Assembly: GCA_905250075.1 (NCBI GenBank) | Contig: CAJNOP010000318.1 | Span: forward strand, 160,725-224,724 | Reading direction: 5' to 3' | DNA: 64,000 nt | Source of the DNA: Rotaria sp. Silwood1 | Lineage: Eukaryota > Rotifera > Eurotatoria > Philodinida > Philodinidae | Shown: piece by piece, positions 46,463 through 58,459 of the stretch | Numbering within the stretch: position 1 is the stretch's first letter | Layout of the letters: every line of letters starts with the position of its first letter | Made by a program: the position numbers and the translations under genes | Notes under the pieces: model-generated | The model's input: the letters and a program-made list of their open reading frames with translations, nothing else | What the model was told of the DNA's origin: nothing | Databases searched by the model: none

Positions 46463-49059
46463 ATGTGTGAACATTTTTCAAGTAATCAGATTTTTTCAAC
46501 ATCAAATTCTTCATGTTTGGATGCAGTTGCTCTTTATGGACATAGTCCAACTGCTTATAATTTAGCAAATCTTTTTTCATCTGTTGGTCTTCATGTATAT
46601 CTATTATCATCAAATACTAATGAAACATGTTTATCATCAAGTAATTTTACTTTAATTAAGAATAAACATGATTTACCATATTTATCATCTGTATTAATAA
46701 ATTGTCAAAATGATTTAATATCAATAAAAAATTTAATAAATTCATTTCCAGATGAATATAAACAACGTATGGCTTATGTTGAATGTTCATCGTATATGGG
46801 ACATAATCAAATTGAATTAATTTATGAAGAAATTAAATTTCGATATTATCTTTGTATGAATTTAATTGAATTAGAAACAAGTACAATGATTCAACAACAT
46901 TTTCATCTTATTTGTAGTGGAGATAATATTGTTTTTCAAACTTTACTTTTACAAACAAATATACCAGCTAAAATAACATTTTTAAATCAAACCAAAACTC
47001 CTTTTGATTCGTTTTATATTTGTTTATTACATCGATATTCACAAGCAATGCATTTAGCTATTTATGCTGAAATGATGGCCATTTTAAAAGCTGCTAATAA
47101 TATATATCCAGGTATGTCAATTTTTTGTTTTTTTTTTTATTTCAAATAAAAGAGATCTTCCAAGAAGTTAGAAGTTTTTATATTTGGGCAAAATCATGAG
47201 TTAGTGACATGGCTTCGCATGATTTGAAACACACATTTATCTTAGGATAATGAACTTTCCTAGAGATAATTCTTATGTCTAACATGTATATTAAGTTAAT
47301 CTAGATAACCTGAAAAAAATAGTGTTAGCAATGTGACATAGAAGAAGATGTCGATTGTCACTTCGTGCATTTTATTAAAAAAAAAAAACTTAGAATTGAG
47401 GCAGTATGTTAGTAGAAAACGAAATAGTATATTATGTAGGTCATTCCTGCAGCGACTGAATTTCCATCTAAAGTTTTTTTTTTAAAGTGTATCTAGATTT
47501 TTTTTCAAACAATGCTCTTAGAACCGAATGAGAAGTTGCAAAACAATATACATCATTCTTCAAAATCCTAGAACATCGGTTTTAAGAGAAAGTTTTTTAG
47601 ATTTCTTTCTCATATGGTCAGAGAAGTATTTTCTGAGTACTTTTTAACTACTAGTCAAGTGAAAGAACCAACCATTTTCCATAGTTCTACTCTAAAACAA
47701 TTTATTCAGAAAAATAACCTTTGTAAAGAATGAAAGAATGAATATGATCTGTTTTTTCCTGAAATTCGATACTTGATTCTTTTATTCAAAGTTTCACTGG
47801 AATCCTAATGTAGAATTTTATCTTGTGTATAATTATTCAGATTATGCCTGGAAATAAATCAGAGAAAACAGAGGCTTCAAAACATGCGAAATCATTGAAG
47901 AAAAACTAGATACATTTGTAATAAAGAAATATTACACCAATTATTATTTCCTAGTTCCATTGAATTCACAAAATAAACTAAATATATAATGAAAAGAAGA
48001 AGACACCTTATGTTGAAAATAATAAACTCCACTCAGTTTAACGATCATCTAAAGTATTGATTGTGAAAAAAATGACCGCATGTGTATTTATGCCAAATTC
48101 TTGCTTTATTTAAAAAAATTGATTCGATTATTACAATACATATAGATACTTTTTTACCTATATATCTTAGAATTGTACATTTATTGTATTGGTACATTCT
48201 TATATGTAAAAGTTAAATATCTTGAGTTGTTCTCCATCAATCTTTATAATTTTTTCAGATTAGGTTTCTCTAGAGAACCGGATAGTAGCTGTAGTTCTTC
48301 TCTTCATCTACACCTACATCCTTATAATCTATAAGAATAAAACGTTCTTATAGAAAAAAAAAAATTCTGAAATCTCCTCAATCACGGAAAGAAATTTAGC
48401 TTGATAGAATAAAATAGAACTGAGATATTCAAATTTTTCATCATAAAACAACTTTTGAATAATCTTCCACCATTCTATTACGCATACAACTGAAGATTCA
48501 CGTTTATTATTCTTTTTATTATACTTTTCACTTACGTAAGCTTTTTTAATCAAAAAGAAAGAAATGTTAACCAGATGATATAATCATTTCTGATCAACTA
48601 GAGTGGTTATTTTTTCAAATAATAGCAAATCCAAATCAAATTAACTTGAAATTATTTTCAGTAAATTTCTTATTATATTTCAAAAGAACAAAGATGCGTT
48701 AATAAATATCATAGAATTATTCATAAGAAAATCGATTTAATTCTTCAACATAAAAAAGAAAACTTAATTTTTTGTCTTTTGTAGGTAATCTTCAATTTTT
48801 ATTTGATTGGTCTTATATAAAGCGACCAATAATGCGTCAAATAATTCTTCAATCATTATCATCATCATTTACATTTACAACAATAAATGATTATCAATTA
48901 CTTCTTGAATGTATTATTGATTATTTTTATAAAAAAAATTTAAATGAAAATGATAATAATCATTTAAAAGTTATAACATATAAACTTCATAAATTTATTT
49001 CCAATTTAGATAGTAAACAAAAACAAAAACCATTATTTGAATTATTTACATTATATTAG
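46463..49059 (+). CDS. Divergent Rossmann-fold (NAD(P)-binding-like) protein, 2 exons, 307 aa
   Basis: Exons 46463-47111 and 48785-49059 are separated by a 1.67-kb intron and join in frame. Residues 22-45 (VALYGHSPTAYNLANLFSSV) give a beta strand, a Gly26-containing turn and a helix, like the dinucleotide-binding start of 6-phosphogluconate/beta-hydroxyacid dehydrogenases. After about 180 residues a helix-rich segment (HRYSQAMHLAIYAEMMAILKAAN) resembles the C-terminal all-alpha domain of that family. The glycine motif is degenerate and I do not see the catalytic lysine motif, so the protein may be enzymatically inactive. Codon use and the intact reading frame across the splice argue for a real gene. 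I do not recognise a specific orthologue. Confidence 0.65.
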
Positions 49060-49256
49060 TCCAGAAAAAAAGGCTAACATTTTTTTTCTTCATTAGACAA
49101 ATAGTAATTGTTTTGTTCGATTTTTTTTTCTATTAATCATTACGTAGTAATATTAACAATAGTAAACTTTTTTGATAAATATTCATTAAATATTTATACA
49201 ACAATACTTGCTTTTCTTTTCTTCAGATTAAAAATTAATTTAAAGAGAAGAAAACA

Positions 49257-52200
49257 ATGGATGATTATTCAACAAAAATAAAAATATCTGCTGAACATTT
49301 AATTCGTGTGGTATTTCCAGAAAAAGCTCTTGAACTTGACACACTTGTTTCAGTTTGTATTTATTTTATTAATTTGATTATAAATAATTTGTTTTCCTTT
49401 TTTTATTTTTATTTTCAAAGAGTCCAGTATTATCATTCAGTGAAGTATCGAAAGTTCGTGCAGAAATTCGATTACCAACAGCTGATGATCTTCTTGCACA
49501 CAGTAATAATATAGCATCCGGTGATGTAAGTTTCATTGATTAATTTCAATATAGTATTCATCCTAATTATGACAAAAAGAAAAGAAAAAAATCAATTATC
49601 AATTCTATATATCATTATAGCTGGCGTTAGGGAGCTGTGGGTCCAGATTTTTATAGATTCAGCTTCGGCAGGACTCGTAGCTCTTTCGTTGGTGTAGTTT
49701 GTTTTGTCTCAAAGCACTCTTTGTTTTCGTTTCAGTAACACAAAAGATCGTTCTACTTAATCTGAATAGCTAATAGTAGGATTGGGAAATTATCCCTTAT
49801 CAAGTAACGGAGATTTTGTGGGTTTACCAAGGAAAAGGTACTTTTCGAAATAAATGATGCTTTATTAAGTTGTATCAACGATTTTTTGGAATAGCGATCC
49901 TAATCTCTAAATGGATTCTTGAAATTGTATACTTGACCTGCCAGTGCAATAAAAACTACATTAGAACACTTGACTGAGAAGTTGTTCACGGGTTTGGATT
50001 CCTCGACATTGAAAACCTTTGGACAAAAATCGTGATTTTTCCAATAACTATTTCTCGAGGGAAGAATCAAATATATGAATTTTTCCGTTACCTGCTACTT
50101 GGTAACGCAACGGTAACTTTCCTCGCCTATTTTAGTGACTAAACTCACTGAGTCAAAAGGCGTTGGCTTCGAAAATTGCTTTAAGTAATAGAAAAATTCT
50201 AAAATCTGTTAAATAAGATATTTCAACAAAATTGTCTAAAAGAGTATTCTGTAAAACAATTATTTTAAATTGTTTGAAACAATTCGATAATAGTCGTGCA
50301 ATATTACGCTAGCCAGAAATTATTCTGAACTCATATTCCGAAAGATGGGAAAAGTTTGATTTTAAGTAGTCGAAAATTATGTACTAAGACATTAAAAAGT
50401 CATCCTGTAAGCATTGATTTACTGTCGCAATAACGATTGTAGTACAACATGGAATAGAAACTCCACACTTCATTAGTATGAATGCAAGTATGGAAAGCGT
50501 GCGGTTTAGTTTTAAATATTGTTGAAAACATAAGAAGAAAATAGTCATTTTCTACATCCACCACATTTTGAAGATGTTATTATGGACTTCTTCAAAGAGA
50601 AAATAAATTTCAATATAGTATTCTAAAAGTATGTTGTTAAGTATTTGTCGAAATAGACGAAAGGAATTTCTATTCGTCAGATTTTGATAAGTTTTTGCTT
50701 GACAAGTATATTAATTAAAAGAGATGATTTATTTGAATATCAGCTTTTTTTTTCACAAAATATGACAAAAGCTTAAAAATATCCTAAATTTCTAATTTAT
50801 TGCGTATCAATGTTTTACTAAATCACTATTATATGATAAGAAAAAAACAATTAATTTTTTTCTTCATAGGATCGTCATCATTCTGCATCGGTGCCTAATA
50901 CTAATACAACGAAAAAACGTCGAACAGACTCAACAGATAATGCTAATTCAACACCATCAAGCTCAACAAGCCGTAATGTCGATGCAGGAACACCAGTATA
51001 TATATTTAATGGTATTGTTCCTTCAAATCCATTGATAACAATTTTAGAAGAAAAGCTCAAACCATTTATTTTTCATTTTCTTGATAGTGTATGTATAATA
51101 TATACATACATTTGAATGATTTGTAACTTTTTTACTACGATGAAAATTTTAGTTGTATTTGGCTAATAATTTCTGTTTCTGTCGATCAGCTTGGATAATT
51201 CTTTTTTACATCTTATTCCTCTTTGAAAGCCTTACTGCTATACAAAATTTTAGCTCTTACTGTCATTGAATTATAATAGATACATTATTGTTAAAAAGTC
51301 ATGTTTTTATTTGTATGTACACAGAAAAGGAATTTTTTTCGATTATGACAAAGCAAGAGAAAACGGATGTAATTAGTCTATTTTACACAGTATTTGACGC
51401 TCTATCAAAATATATGACTAATTTATATTTCATTTCATTTTCGATCCTTCATCCGACGTCCACAATATTTTACGAACACTTCTATGTTTTGGTGTCGAAT
51501 AACACAAACTTAATTCGAGCTCTATTTTTGATACAGGTGTCGGTGTGCAGACTGTATGAGAACAAAGAGAACGCTTTTCAATAGCAAACTAATGGCAAAA
51601 AGTTCCCTCTTACAAACTTTATTATGGAGGAAAAGATAACAGAACTGTCTGAACAAAGGTCATTATCTTCACTTTGAAGAATAACGACTAGAAAATTGTT
51701 TGCATTATAATTCTTCAAGGAAGCACTTTTTATTTGGTTCAACCTTTCATAGTAGATGAAAAAAAAAAGTTCTATTAGTGATAAAAATCTCAGCTGTTGG
51801 CCTTATATCACCAAGAAGGAATCCAAGTTATAATAAAAAATTTCGAGTGATTAGTGAATCAAGCTGTACAACGTGTATTTTTTTTTTACTATTCCGTGAA
51901 GTATTCTGACACATTTGTCGCTTAACACAGGTGTAGATTATAATACAATATACTAGTCAGATATTGTTTAGGTTTACTTCTAGTTTTTCATGTTAATCGT
52001 ATTGAAAAGTTGCAATTTAGTCATATATACATTTTTTGAGAAAAAAATTTCTTACATAGATTATATTCTTATTTAGATTGCTATTATTAAATTATGGATT
52101 CAATTAATGATACCAAAAGTTGAAGACGGAAATAATTTTGGTGTTAGCATACAAGAAGTAAAAATATTTAAAGAAAAAAAAGAAAAAAAAACTTTTCTAT

Positions 52201-52560
52201 TTAGGATTCATTAGCAGAAATACGAACATTAGAAACGGATGTAACACAATATCTTGATTTAACATATAAATATTTAGTATCACGTGGTGAACTTGTTAAA
52301 AAAGTAGCTAAATATCCTCATGTTGATGATTATCGTCGTAGTGTACAATCATTAGATGAAAAACAATTTGTTTCAATGCGTTTTATTGCACTTGAACTTC
52401 GTAATCATTATGTAATATCAAATTAATTATTTTCTGTGTTCTTTTGTTCAAATTGATTTTTTTGTTTTATTATTTTTAGACCAGTGTTCACGATCTTTTG
52501 ATGAAAAATTTAGAAAAAATCAAAAGACCAAGATCTGTTCAAACACATTCAATGTATTAA
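49257..52560 (+). CDS. PSME3: Proteasome activator PA28-gamma (PSME3/REG-gamma), 6 exons, 260 aa
   Basis: Subunit of the heptameric ring that caps the 20S proteasome and promotes ATP-independent protein degradation in the nucleus. Exons: 49257-49346, 49421-49525, 50870-51088, 52077-52157, 52205-52411, 52480-52560. The N-terminal helix has the usual FPEKALELD. A loop of about 45 residues, rich in Ser/Thr/Asn, includes a basic nuclear-localisation-like KKRR, as in human PSME3. The activation loop is VEDGNNFGVSIQE, followed by LVKKVAKYPHVDDYRRSV and LRNHY, and the tail KIKRPRSVQTHSMY is close to the human C-terminus. Length matches PSME3 (254 aa). Introns 2 (1.34 kb) and 3 (0.99 kb) are long and hold no recognised gene. 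AATAAA lies at 52570-52575. Confidence 0.93.
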
Positions 52561-55500
52561 AAAAAAAATAATAAAAGAATATTCTATGAAGATTTATTTG
52601 ATATACATCCTATTCATTGTCTAAATGGTTCACTTCTTTTTTTTGTGTGTTCTTGTTCTCAATAAATTGTTACCGTTCTTCATTAACATAAACATCTAAC
52701 CTGGAACTTAAAATTCATTATCTTTATATATCATCTTGTTGAAAATCAATCATATTGTGTAAAATTTAGTTGTGACTTTATATAAATGTCTAATTGGATT
52801 CAATAGTCATTAACAACAGTATAAGGATGAGTGATTATGATTTCGAATAAAATCTATGTTGTCGATTTTTTATTTTTACATCAGAAGAATTTGAAATCAA
52901 AAACAGTTTCATGGAAACTGATGCACTTCTTTATTTTACCTTTGAATTATGAACACTATCTGAACCGTTTAATAGCGTTCATTATATAGAAATGTTCACT
53001 TTAGAAAAATTAATACATAGTTTTGCTGTGAAACGAAAACGATATTTTAGAATATCTGTTCATTCATTAGTCTTAGATAAAAATCTGGTTATTTTATTCC
53101 CTTATTCATCTATGTTCATATAACCGAATAGAATAAAAGATTTTTCCATAAGAAAAAAAAAACAATTAAACTTGAAAAAAGTTATTTGATGTTGTTTATC
53201 TCTTAGCTTTTGAATTACTATAAACATTAATTAATCCGTATTCTAATTCATATAATTAAAGAATGTTATTTTGGTTGTTGTTGGGTTACTAATAAATGAA
53301 CTTTTTGTATCCCTCCTATGGTTGCTGTTGACATAAGATCATCATTATAGCGTCATCATTTTATTCATATTAGTATTCGATGTTATAAGATGTTCACAAT
53401 CATCAAGCCATTCCTTGAACGCAAATATATCTTTATCTATACGAATAACTCTCATACATAAAATGGAGTTACTCATGGTGCATATGAAACGTGTACTAGA
53501 CAGTAGAAAGAGATTCAAAAGAAATATTGTAAATGTGTTCATATAAAACAGGTTATAATAACAAGGAGAATCGCAAAAAAGTGTTCACTATTAATAATTG
53601 AGAGGTATTCACATTAGAAAGAAATATTTCCAGAAAAAAATTGTTCTATCGAACATGAGATTGTCCCTGATTCAGATATCCATAAAAGACGTTTAATTCA
53701 ATGTGTCACTCAAGTAATTTATGATTACTTTTTAATGGCACGGTGACCGAGTAAAAGTTGAAATCTATATTGGAGATTCGGATTTCAAATAAAAACACTT
53801 TATCCTTCGTACATCAATGTGAATAATATATTTATGATATTTAGTCTTACTTTTAGAAGACGATGTTTAGTTTAGATTGTATCACGATAGAAACTTTAGG
53901 AAACGTTTGTGAGAATTTTCGGCAACTTGTCAAATTTTCACCAGAATTTCTGTATGTTTGTCCGTTTTCCTTTTGGAACATTCACCATAAAATAAAAGAT
54001 AGCCGAAATTTCGATTTATCAATGAGTCGCAGCTGAATGAAGCAAGAATTTCTGTGACACTCCATAATTCCGACAGTTTGTTCCATTTTTCGCCAGACTT
54101 TCGACAAATTTTTTATTGTCAAAAGTCAGATGGCAATTGGACAAGTTATCAAAACTCAGGTGGCAAAATTCCGGTTTACTTTATGAGGAAAATAATATTG
54201 GTAATGACATATCTAGACATAATTCATTCTTTCTTGTTTTTTTTATTCTATACTGTACCAATTCGTCCCATAGTGAATGTTTATTACAAGGATAGTTACA
54301 ATATTTCTATTAAGCATTGTACATGACTTCATAGATGTGCTTTGATAACGACTGTACGTTTTGCAATATAACAAATCAATAATATTTAAGAGTCAACTGA
54401 GAATATGCTTTTTGATTCGGTTACGTTTTTTTTGGATTTATTCATTATTTTAAGGCTTTTGACATATGAAACTCTTCGTCATAATATTGGAAATACAGAT
54501 AAGTCAAAGTTAATAGAATATCTGACCAATTGCAAAAGAAATACAACCAAGTTGAAATATATATTTTTATGTCAACTCATTCTTAACACTCTTTTGAAGT
54601 ACGTAAAGAGTTGCAACTGATATTAAAACAAATAGTAATTAACGATAGACTAAAATGAAATTAGGTACGTAAACAGTCTTTTTGATTATAACACTTTGAG
54701 ACCAAGCAGATGTGTTGAAATCAAAGATGAAAGAAAGATTTTCACCTTAGAATGTCACAAAATAAAATATATTTTTGTTTATTTTAATTTCATGTTATAA
54801 AAGCTTTTAGTAAATTGATATTTTATCGCATACTTATATCCTACCACGTCATAGTTCATTACTTTTTTTTTCATATATTTTTTTACGATATCAAATGTGC
54901 TCTAAGAATAGGAAATACATCATTTATTCAAATTACAATGCAGAACAATTTTAAATTTCCGCAGGACAAATTAAAACTTCGACTAGGCTTCATTCTTGAT
55001 TTTAATTTATTCTAGGAAAATATAAAATTTTCTTGAGTTCTATTTTCTTTTGTAACATTTATGTTTAGTTAGTGTAGTCAAGCGACAGTGAGTAAATAAT
55101 CATAATTAGTTAAGAATATGAGATTATTTGTGTTGTAGAAAAGCTAATGCACTTAATGCAGACAAACGGTGTGACTATTTTGATACCCGTAATTGCCAAT
55201 GATCAAGTTTCAATCACGGCGACTGCGACTTTCAAACATATTGGTTACGGCCATAACTTCTAAAAATATTGGTCACGGTCACATCGACCACTAATCATAA
55301 GACACAGTATAATAAAGCATATTATTAAGAAAAATATAATAATGTTCTTTGTAATTACTTTTATATACTGATCTTTCTTCTATATTGTGATTCTCTTCAA
55401 CCTCATAATTTATGAAGAGAAATAAGTTGAAAAGAAGCACTTAAACACAAGAAAAATAATAATTATTTAATCATAAATATCGTTCACTTAATATTGATAG

Positions 55501-56770
55501 ATTCCATCATTAGAGCCTTTGTTTTTTTTTAGCTTCCAAGTTTGATCTTTCATTTAATTGTTTGATACCAATAAATTTAGATTAATCAACGTAATGATCT
55601 GAAAATATACTGAATCAAAAATTTCCTGTTTTATTCCCAATAGAAATATATTTATGACTGATTTGTTTGAGATTCACCATCGAGAGCTTGTGAATAATGT
55701 TAAGTGATGAATTCCTTTAGGGGAAAAACATCGTAAGATGAATCCTAATAAAGCAAATATATCTAGTGGTAGTTTTTAGCTTTTGTTCAAATAAAAAATT
55801 TTAGTTTAGAAATAATATAAACCAGAGAATGATCAAAAGTTGGAATCATTTTGATTGAATCTTTTGGAATATCTCAAAGTCTCCGTTTTTCTAAGTAATC
55901 TCTTCATTTTCTTTATTTTCGTTAAAGACTGTTGTTCTAGTTTTTACTAATAACATCGTTTTTCTATATATAAAATCAAGACGTTTGATATTTTCTTTTC
56001 ATACTTCTCGAAGTACAATAAAGATGAGTTTAAAACAATCTATTTCTTTATTAATGATCAATTATTATGAACTAAATGTTTATGTTACATTAATTAGATT
56101 TTCTTCAGATGTTAGCTAAGCTTTTCATTTTATCCGATCATGAAAATCATTGTTAGATCTTTTCTTTATCATAACTATAGAAATGCTAAAAATAGAAATT
56201 ATCTTTTCCTTCCCTAATTTTTTTGCTTGAAAAGATCTCTTGACATGATTCATTTGAAAACATAAGTTAAGTTATTGTTTAATTACCTTCAGATTTTATT
56301 TTTTTGACAGATGCTTATCATGTTCATTTATTGATTTTTATTTATCGTTATTCGTCTTTTTCTTCTTTTTTTTTTTTTTCGTAAACTATTTCGATTAATT
56401 CTTGAAACATTCTAATAGTTCTAACTCGAAATTTTCTTTTTCTCAATAGGATTTTGATATTATATGAAGGTTTTAGTTTGACAATTAAATATTCGATTAA
56501 TTCAGATAAATGAATAAAATAAGATCTGCGATTGTGTTTCAGTACAAAAATCAATAGTAAACTATGAACAAACCAATTCATGTTTTGAATAAACTTGAAC
56601 TCTCCCGATTTCTTTTTCTTTTCCAAGCATAAATAAAAGAGAAGAATGCTTGTCTATATTGTCTCTATTAATCAAAAGAAAATAGAAGCATACTAATAAT
56701 AAGCAACGTTCATTTCCATTTTACTTATTTTTCTTATACGCAACTTAGAGTAACAATAATATTCATCACC
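52561..56770. other. 4.2-kb gene-free region
   Basis: Contains the PSME3 3' UTR and AT-rich sequence. A minus-strand ORF at 53345-53542 could encode a small secreted peptide and is listed separately. Near 55223-55290 a short unit (TTGGTTACGGCCATA, then TTGGTCACGGTCACA) is repeated. Other ORFs are low-complexity. Confidence 0.5.
53345..53542 (-). CDS. Possible small secreted peptide, 65 aa
   Basis: Single uninterrupted ORF starting MNTFTIFLLNLFLLSS, which looks like a signal peptide, followed by about 45 residues with three cysteines (FIC, ILC, DDC) and a segment KDIFAFKEWLDDCEHL that could form a helix. There is no domain match, no clear poly(A) signal and no second exon. In DNA this AT-rich, hydrophobic ORFs arise easily, so it may be chance. 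Confidence 0.25.
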   Translation of the reverse strand: MNTFTIFLLNLFLLSSTRFICTMSNSILCMRVIRIDKDIFAFKEWLDDCEHLITSNTNMNKMMTL

Positions 56771-57291
56771 ATGGAATCTCCTCTAGTGATCGCGATTATA
56801 TTAATTTTAACTTTTGCATCAATCAATTCAATAGCCATTGATGATTTTCATTGTAAAGTCCCAACATGTCGAGATTTTCATTATGTAAGTTTAAATCTTT
56901 CTTTATATCATTCAAAATAAATAGTTTCACCTTTAAAAAATCATAGGGTTTGATAAAACATCCGCAACATAAACATTATGTTGATGTATGTTATGATACT
57001 GTATATGCTTTACAAAGTATTCCAGCTAAATACGGTAAATGTATTGATAACAAGACAGGAAAACTACATCCACCTTGTATTTGTAAGTTTTTTTTTTTTT
57101 CTATGAATATTTACTTATGCAGTTCAATTTTTATAGATGCTTTGGCTAATACAATAAAAGGTTGTATTAATGAATTGAAGGAATTACCTGAAAACATAGC
57201 TAAATTTTATTGTGGATATACACTTATGAAATATTGCGCAGTACATGTTGGCCTTGATCACATTCCGCTTAAATTAGATTATAAGATATAG
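56771..57291 (+). CDS. Small secreted cysteine-rich protein, 3 exons, 134 aa
   Basis: Exons 56771-56884, 56947-57082 and 57137-57291 are joined by two introns of 62 and 54 bp, both GT-AG and in frame. The first about 22 residues (MESPLVIAIILILTFASINS) are a signal peptide. The mature part has eight cysteines, in the contexts FHC, PTC, DVC, GKC, PPC, KGC, FYC and KYC, so four disulphides are possible. It is otherwise moderately charged, with no membrane segment. I recognise no family. Short introns in phase and an AATAAA at 57324-57329 support a real gene. It could be a lineage-specific secreted factor; function is unknown. Confidence 0.75.
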
Positions 57292-58386
57292 ACAACTGTT
57301 ATTTTACATCAACAATATGGAATAATAAAAAATTCGTTTTTATACAATAAAGATTTTATATCTTGTTCATAAATGATTAGTGTAACAAAGAAAACGAAAT
57401 AAATCTCTCGCAATGGCTACATGTACATTGATTGTTCATTATATTTAGAAAAATATACATAGCTTTTGTATATTAGACAACTACCATCGAAATGAATGAG
57501 ACAAAAAATTATATAGACTTATCAGTTTGATGATCTTCATTAATATGAAAATGCTTGTCATTAAAAAAGGAAATAATGTTGATGAGTTGGCAGAAGGGTG
57601 GGTGTTAGTTAATTGATGGTGTCTTGTATGTCTCTTTGAAAAGGAAGTGTGCAGTTAATATAAAAGAAAAGAGAATAGTTTAGAAAATAATCAAGATGTT
57701 CGACCTTTTGAAAACTTGTCAGAATCGGAAATAATATAAAATATTGGCATATAATAAAGCTGAAGTAGTAGTGCAACGACTAATAGGTTCAAGCACGTGT
57801 TTTTCAGATAAACGCGATCAATGCATAGGAATCGCACGTTTATTTCTAGTGCTGTCGACATGACATTACTTCTTGAAAAAGTAGGGAGCATAGTTCAATT
57901 TTATGTCTTTTTGTACTTTGCTTGTTGAGTCTATCTGACATGTCAATATTTGCCAAAAGATATGTAAACTGATCAAGCAAGATTCATGGATAGATGTTAA
58001 TTAAAATGGGTTGCCTTTTCAATAATAAAACAACAGATTTTATTAATTAAAAAAAGCACGTAGGCCATACAGGAGTTAAATCACACAGTTCTTTGTATTG
58101 GAATTTATTGTTAACAGAATATGTCTTTGAGAGAAGAATTGACATCAACATCAGTCTTATAGATATTTGCATATATTGCATTGAATTTCTGTATATTATA
58201 AATATAAAGAATATTTGAAATTTTATTACAAGTTGAAAATTGAAGAATACCAAGAATGATATGCTTGCCGATTATAGCAAGTAAAAATATTTATTTTAAT
58301 ACTTAACACTGGCACTAATGCGAGAAAGTACAAGTCAAATAGTACATTCCTATGGTACTCTTAGGTCATGTAAAAGGAATCACAGC

Positions 58387-58459
58387 TTTTTGTTCAAAAA
58401 CTCAGGAAAATTTCGATATCTCAAGAACGAAAATTTCCTCTTGAGTTTTTGTACAAAAA
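58387..58459. repeat. Imperfect inverted repeat with arms of about 30 bp
   Basis: Left arm 58387-58415 (TTTTTGTTCAAAAACTCAGG...) pairs with right arm 58428-58459 (...CTTGAGTTTTTGTACAAAAA) with a few mismatches and a small indel, around a 12-base loop. Small hairpin of unknown origin. Confidence 0.6.

Noticed and set aside
49526-50869. Possible transposon in PSME3 intron 2 (short GTTACC/GGTAAC repeats near 50090)
   Set aside because: Only a few 6-8-bp matches; no terminal repeats, target duplication or coding remnant could be defined.
51288-51584. 98-codon ORF in PSME3 intron 3
   Set aside because: It lies fully inside an intron of a well-supported gene, has no domain, and fits a chance ORF.
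53738-53795. tRNA-Ser/Leu-like start (GGCACGGTGACCGAG)
   Set aside because: Only the D-arm-like part resembles a tRNA. No anticodon arm, T arm or acceptor pairing could be found.
56348-56626. 92-codon minus-strand ORF next to the secreted-protein gene
   Set aside because: Lysine/glutamate-rich ends come from poly-T runs on the plus strand; low complexity and no domain.
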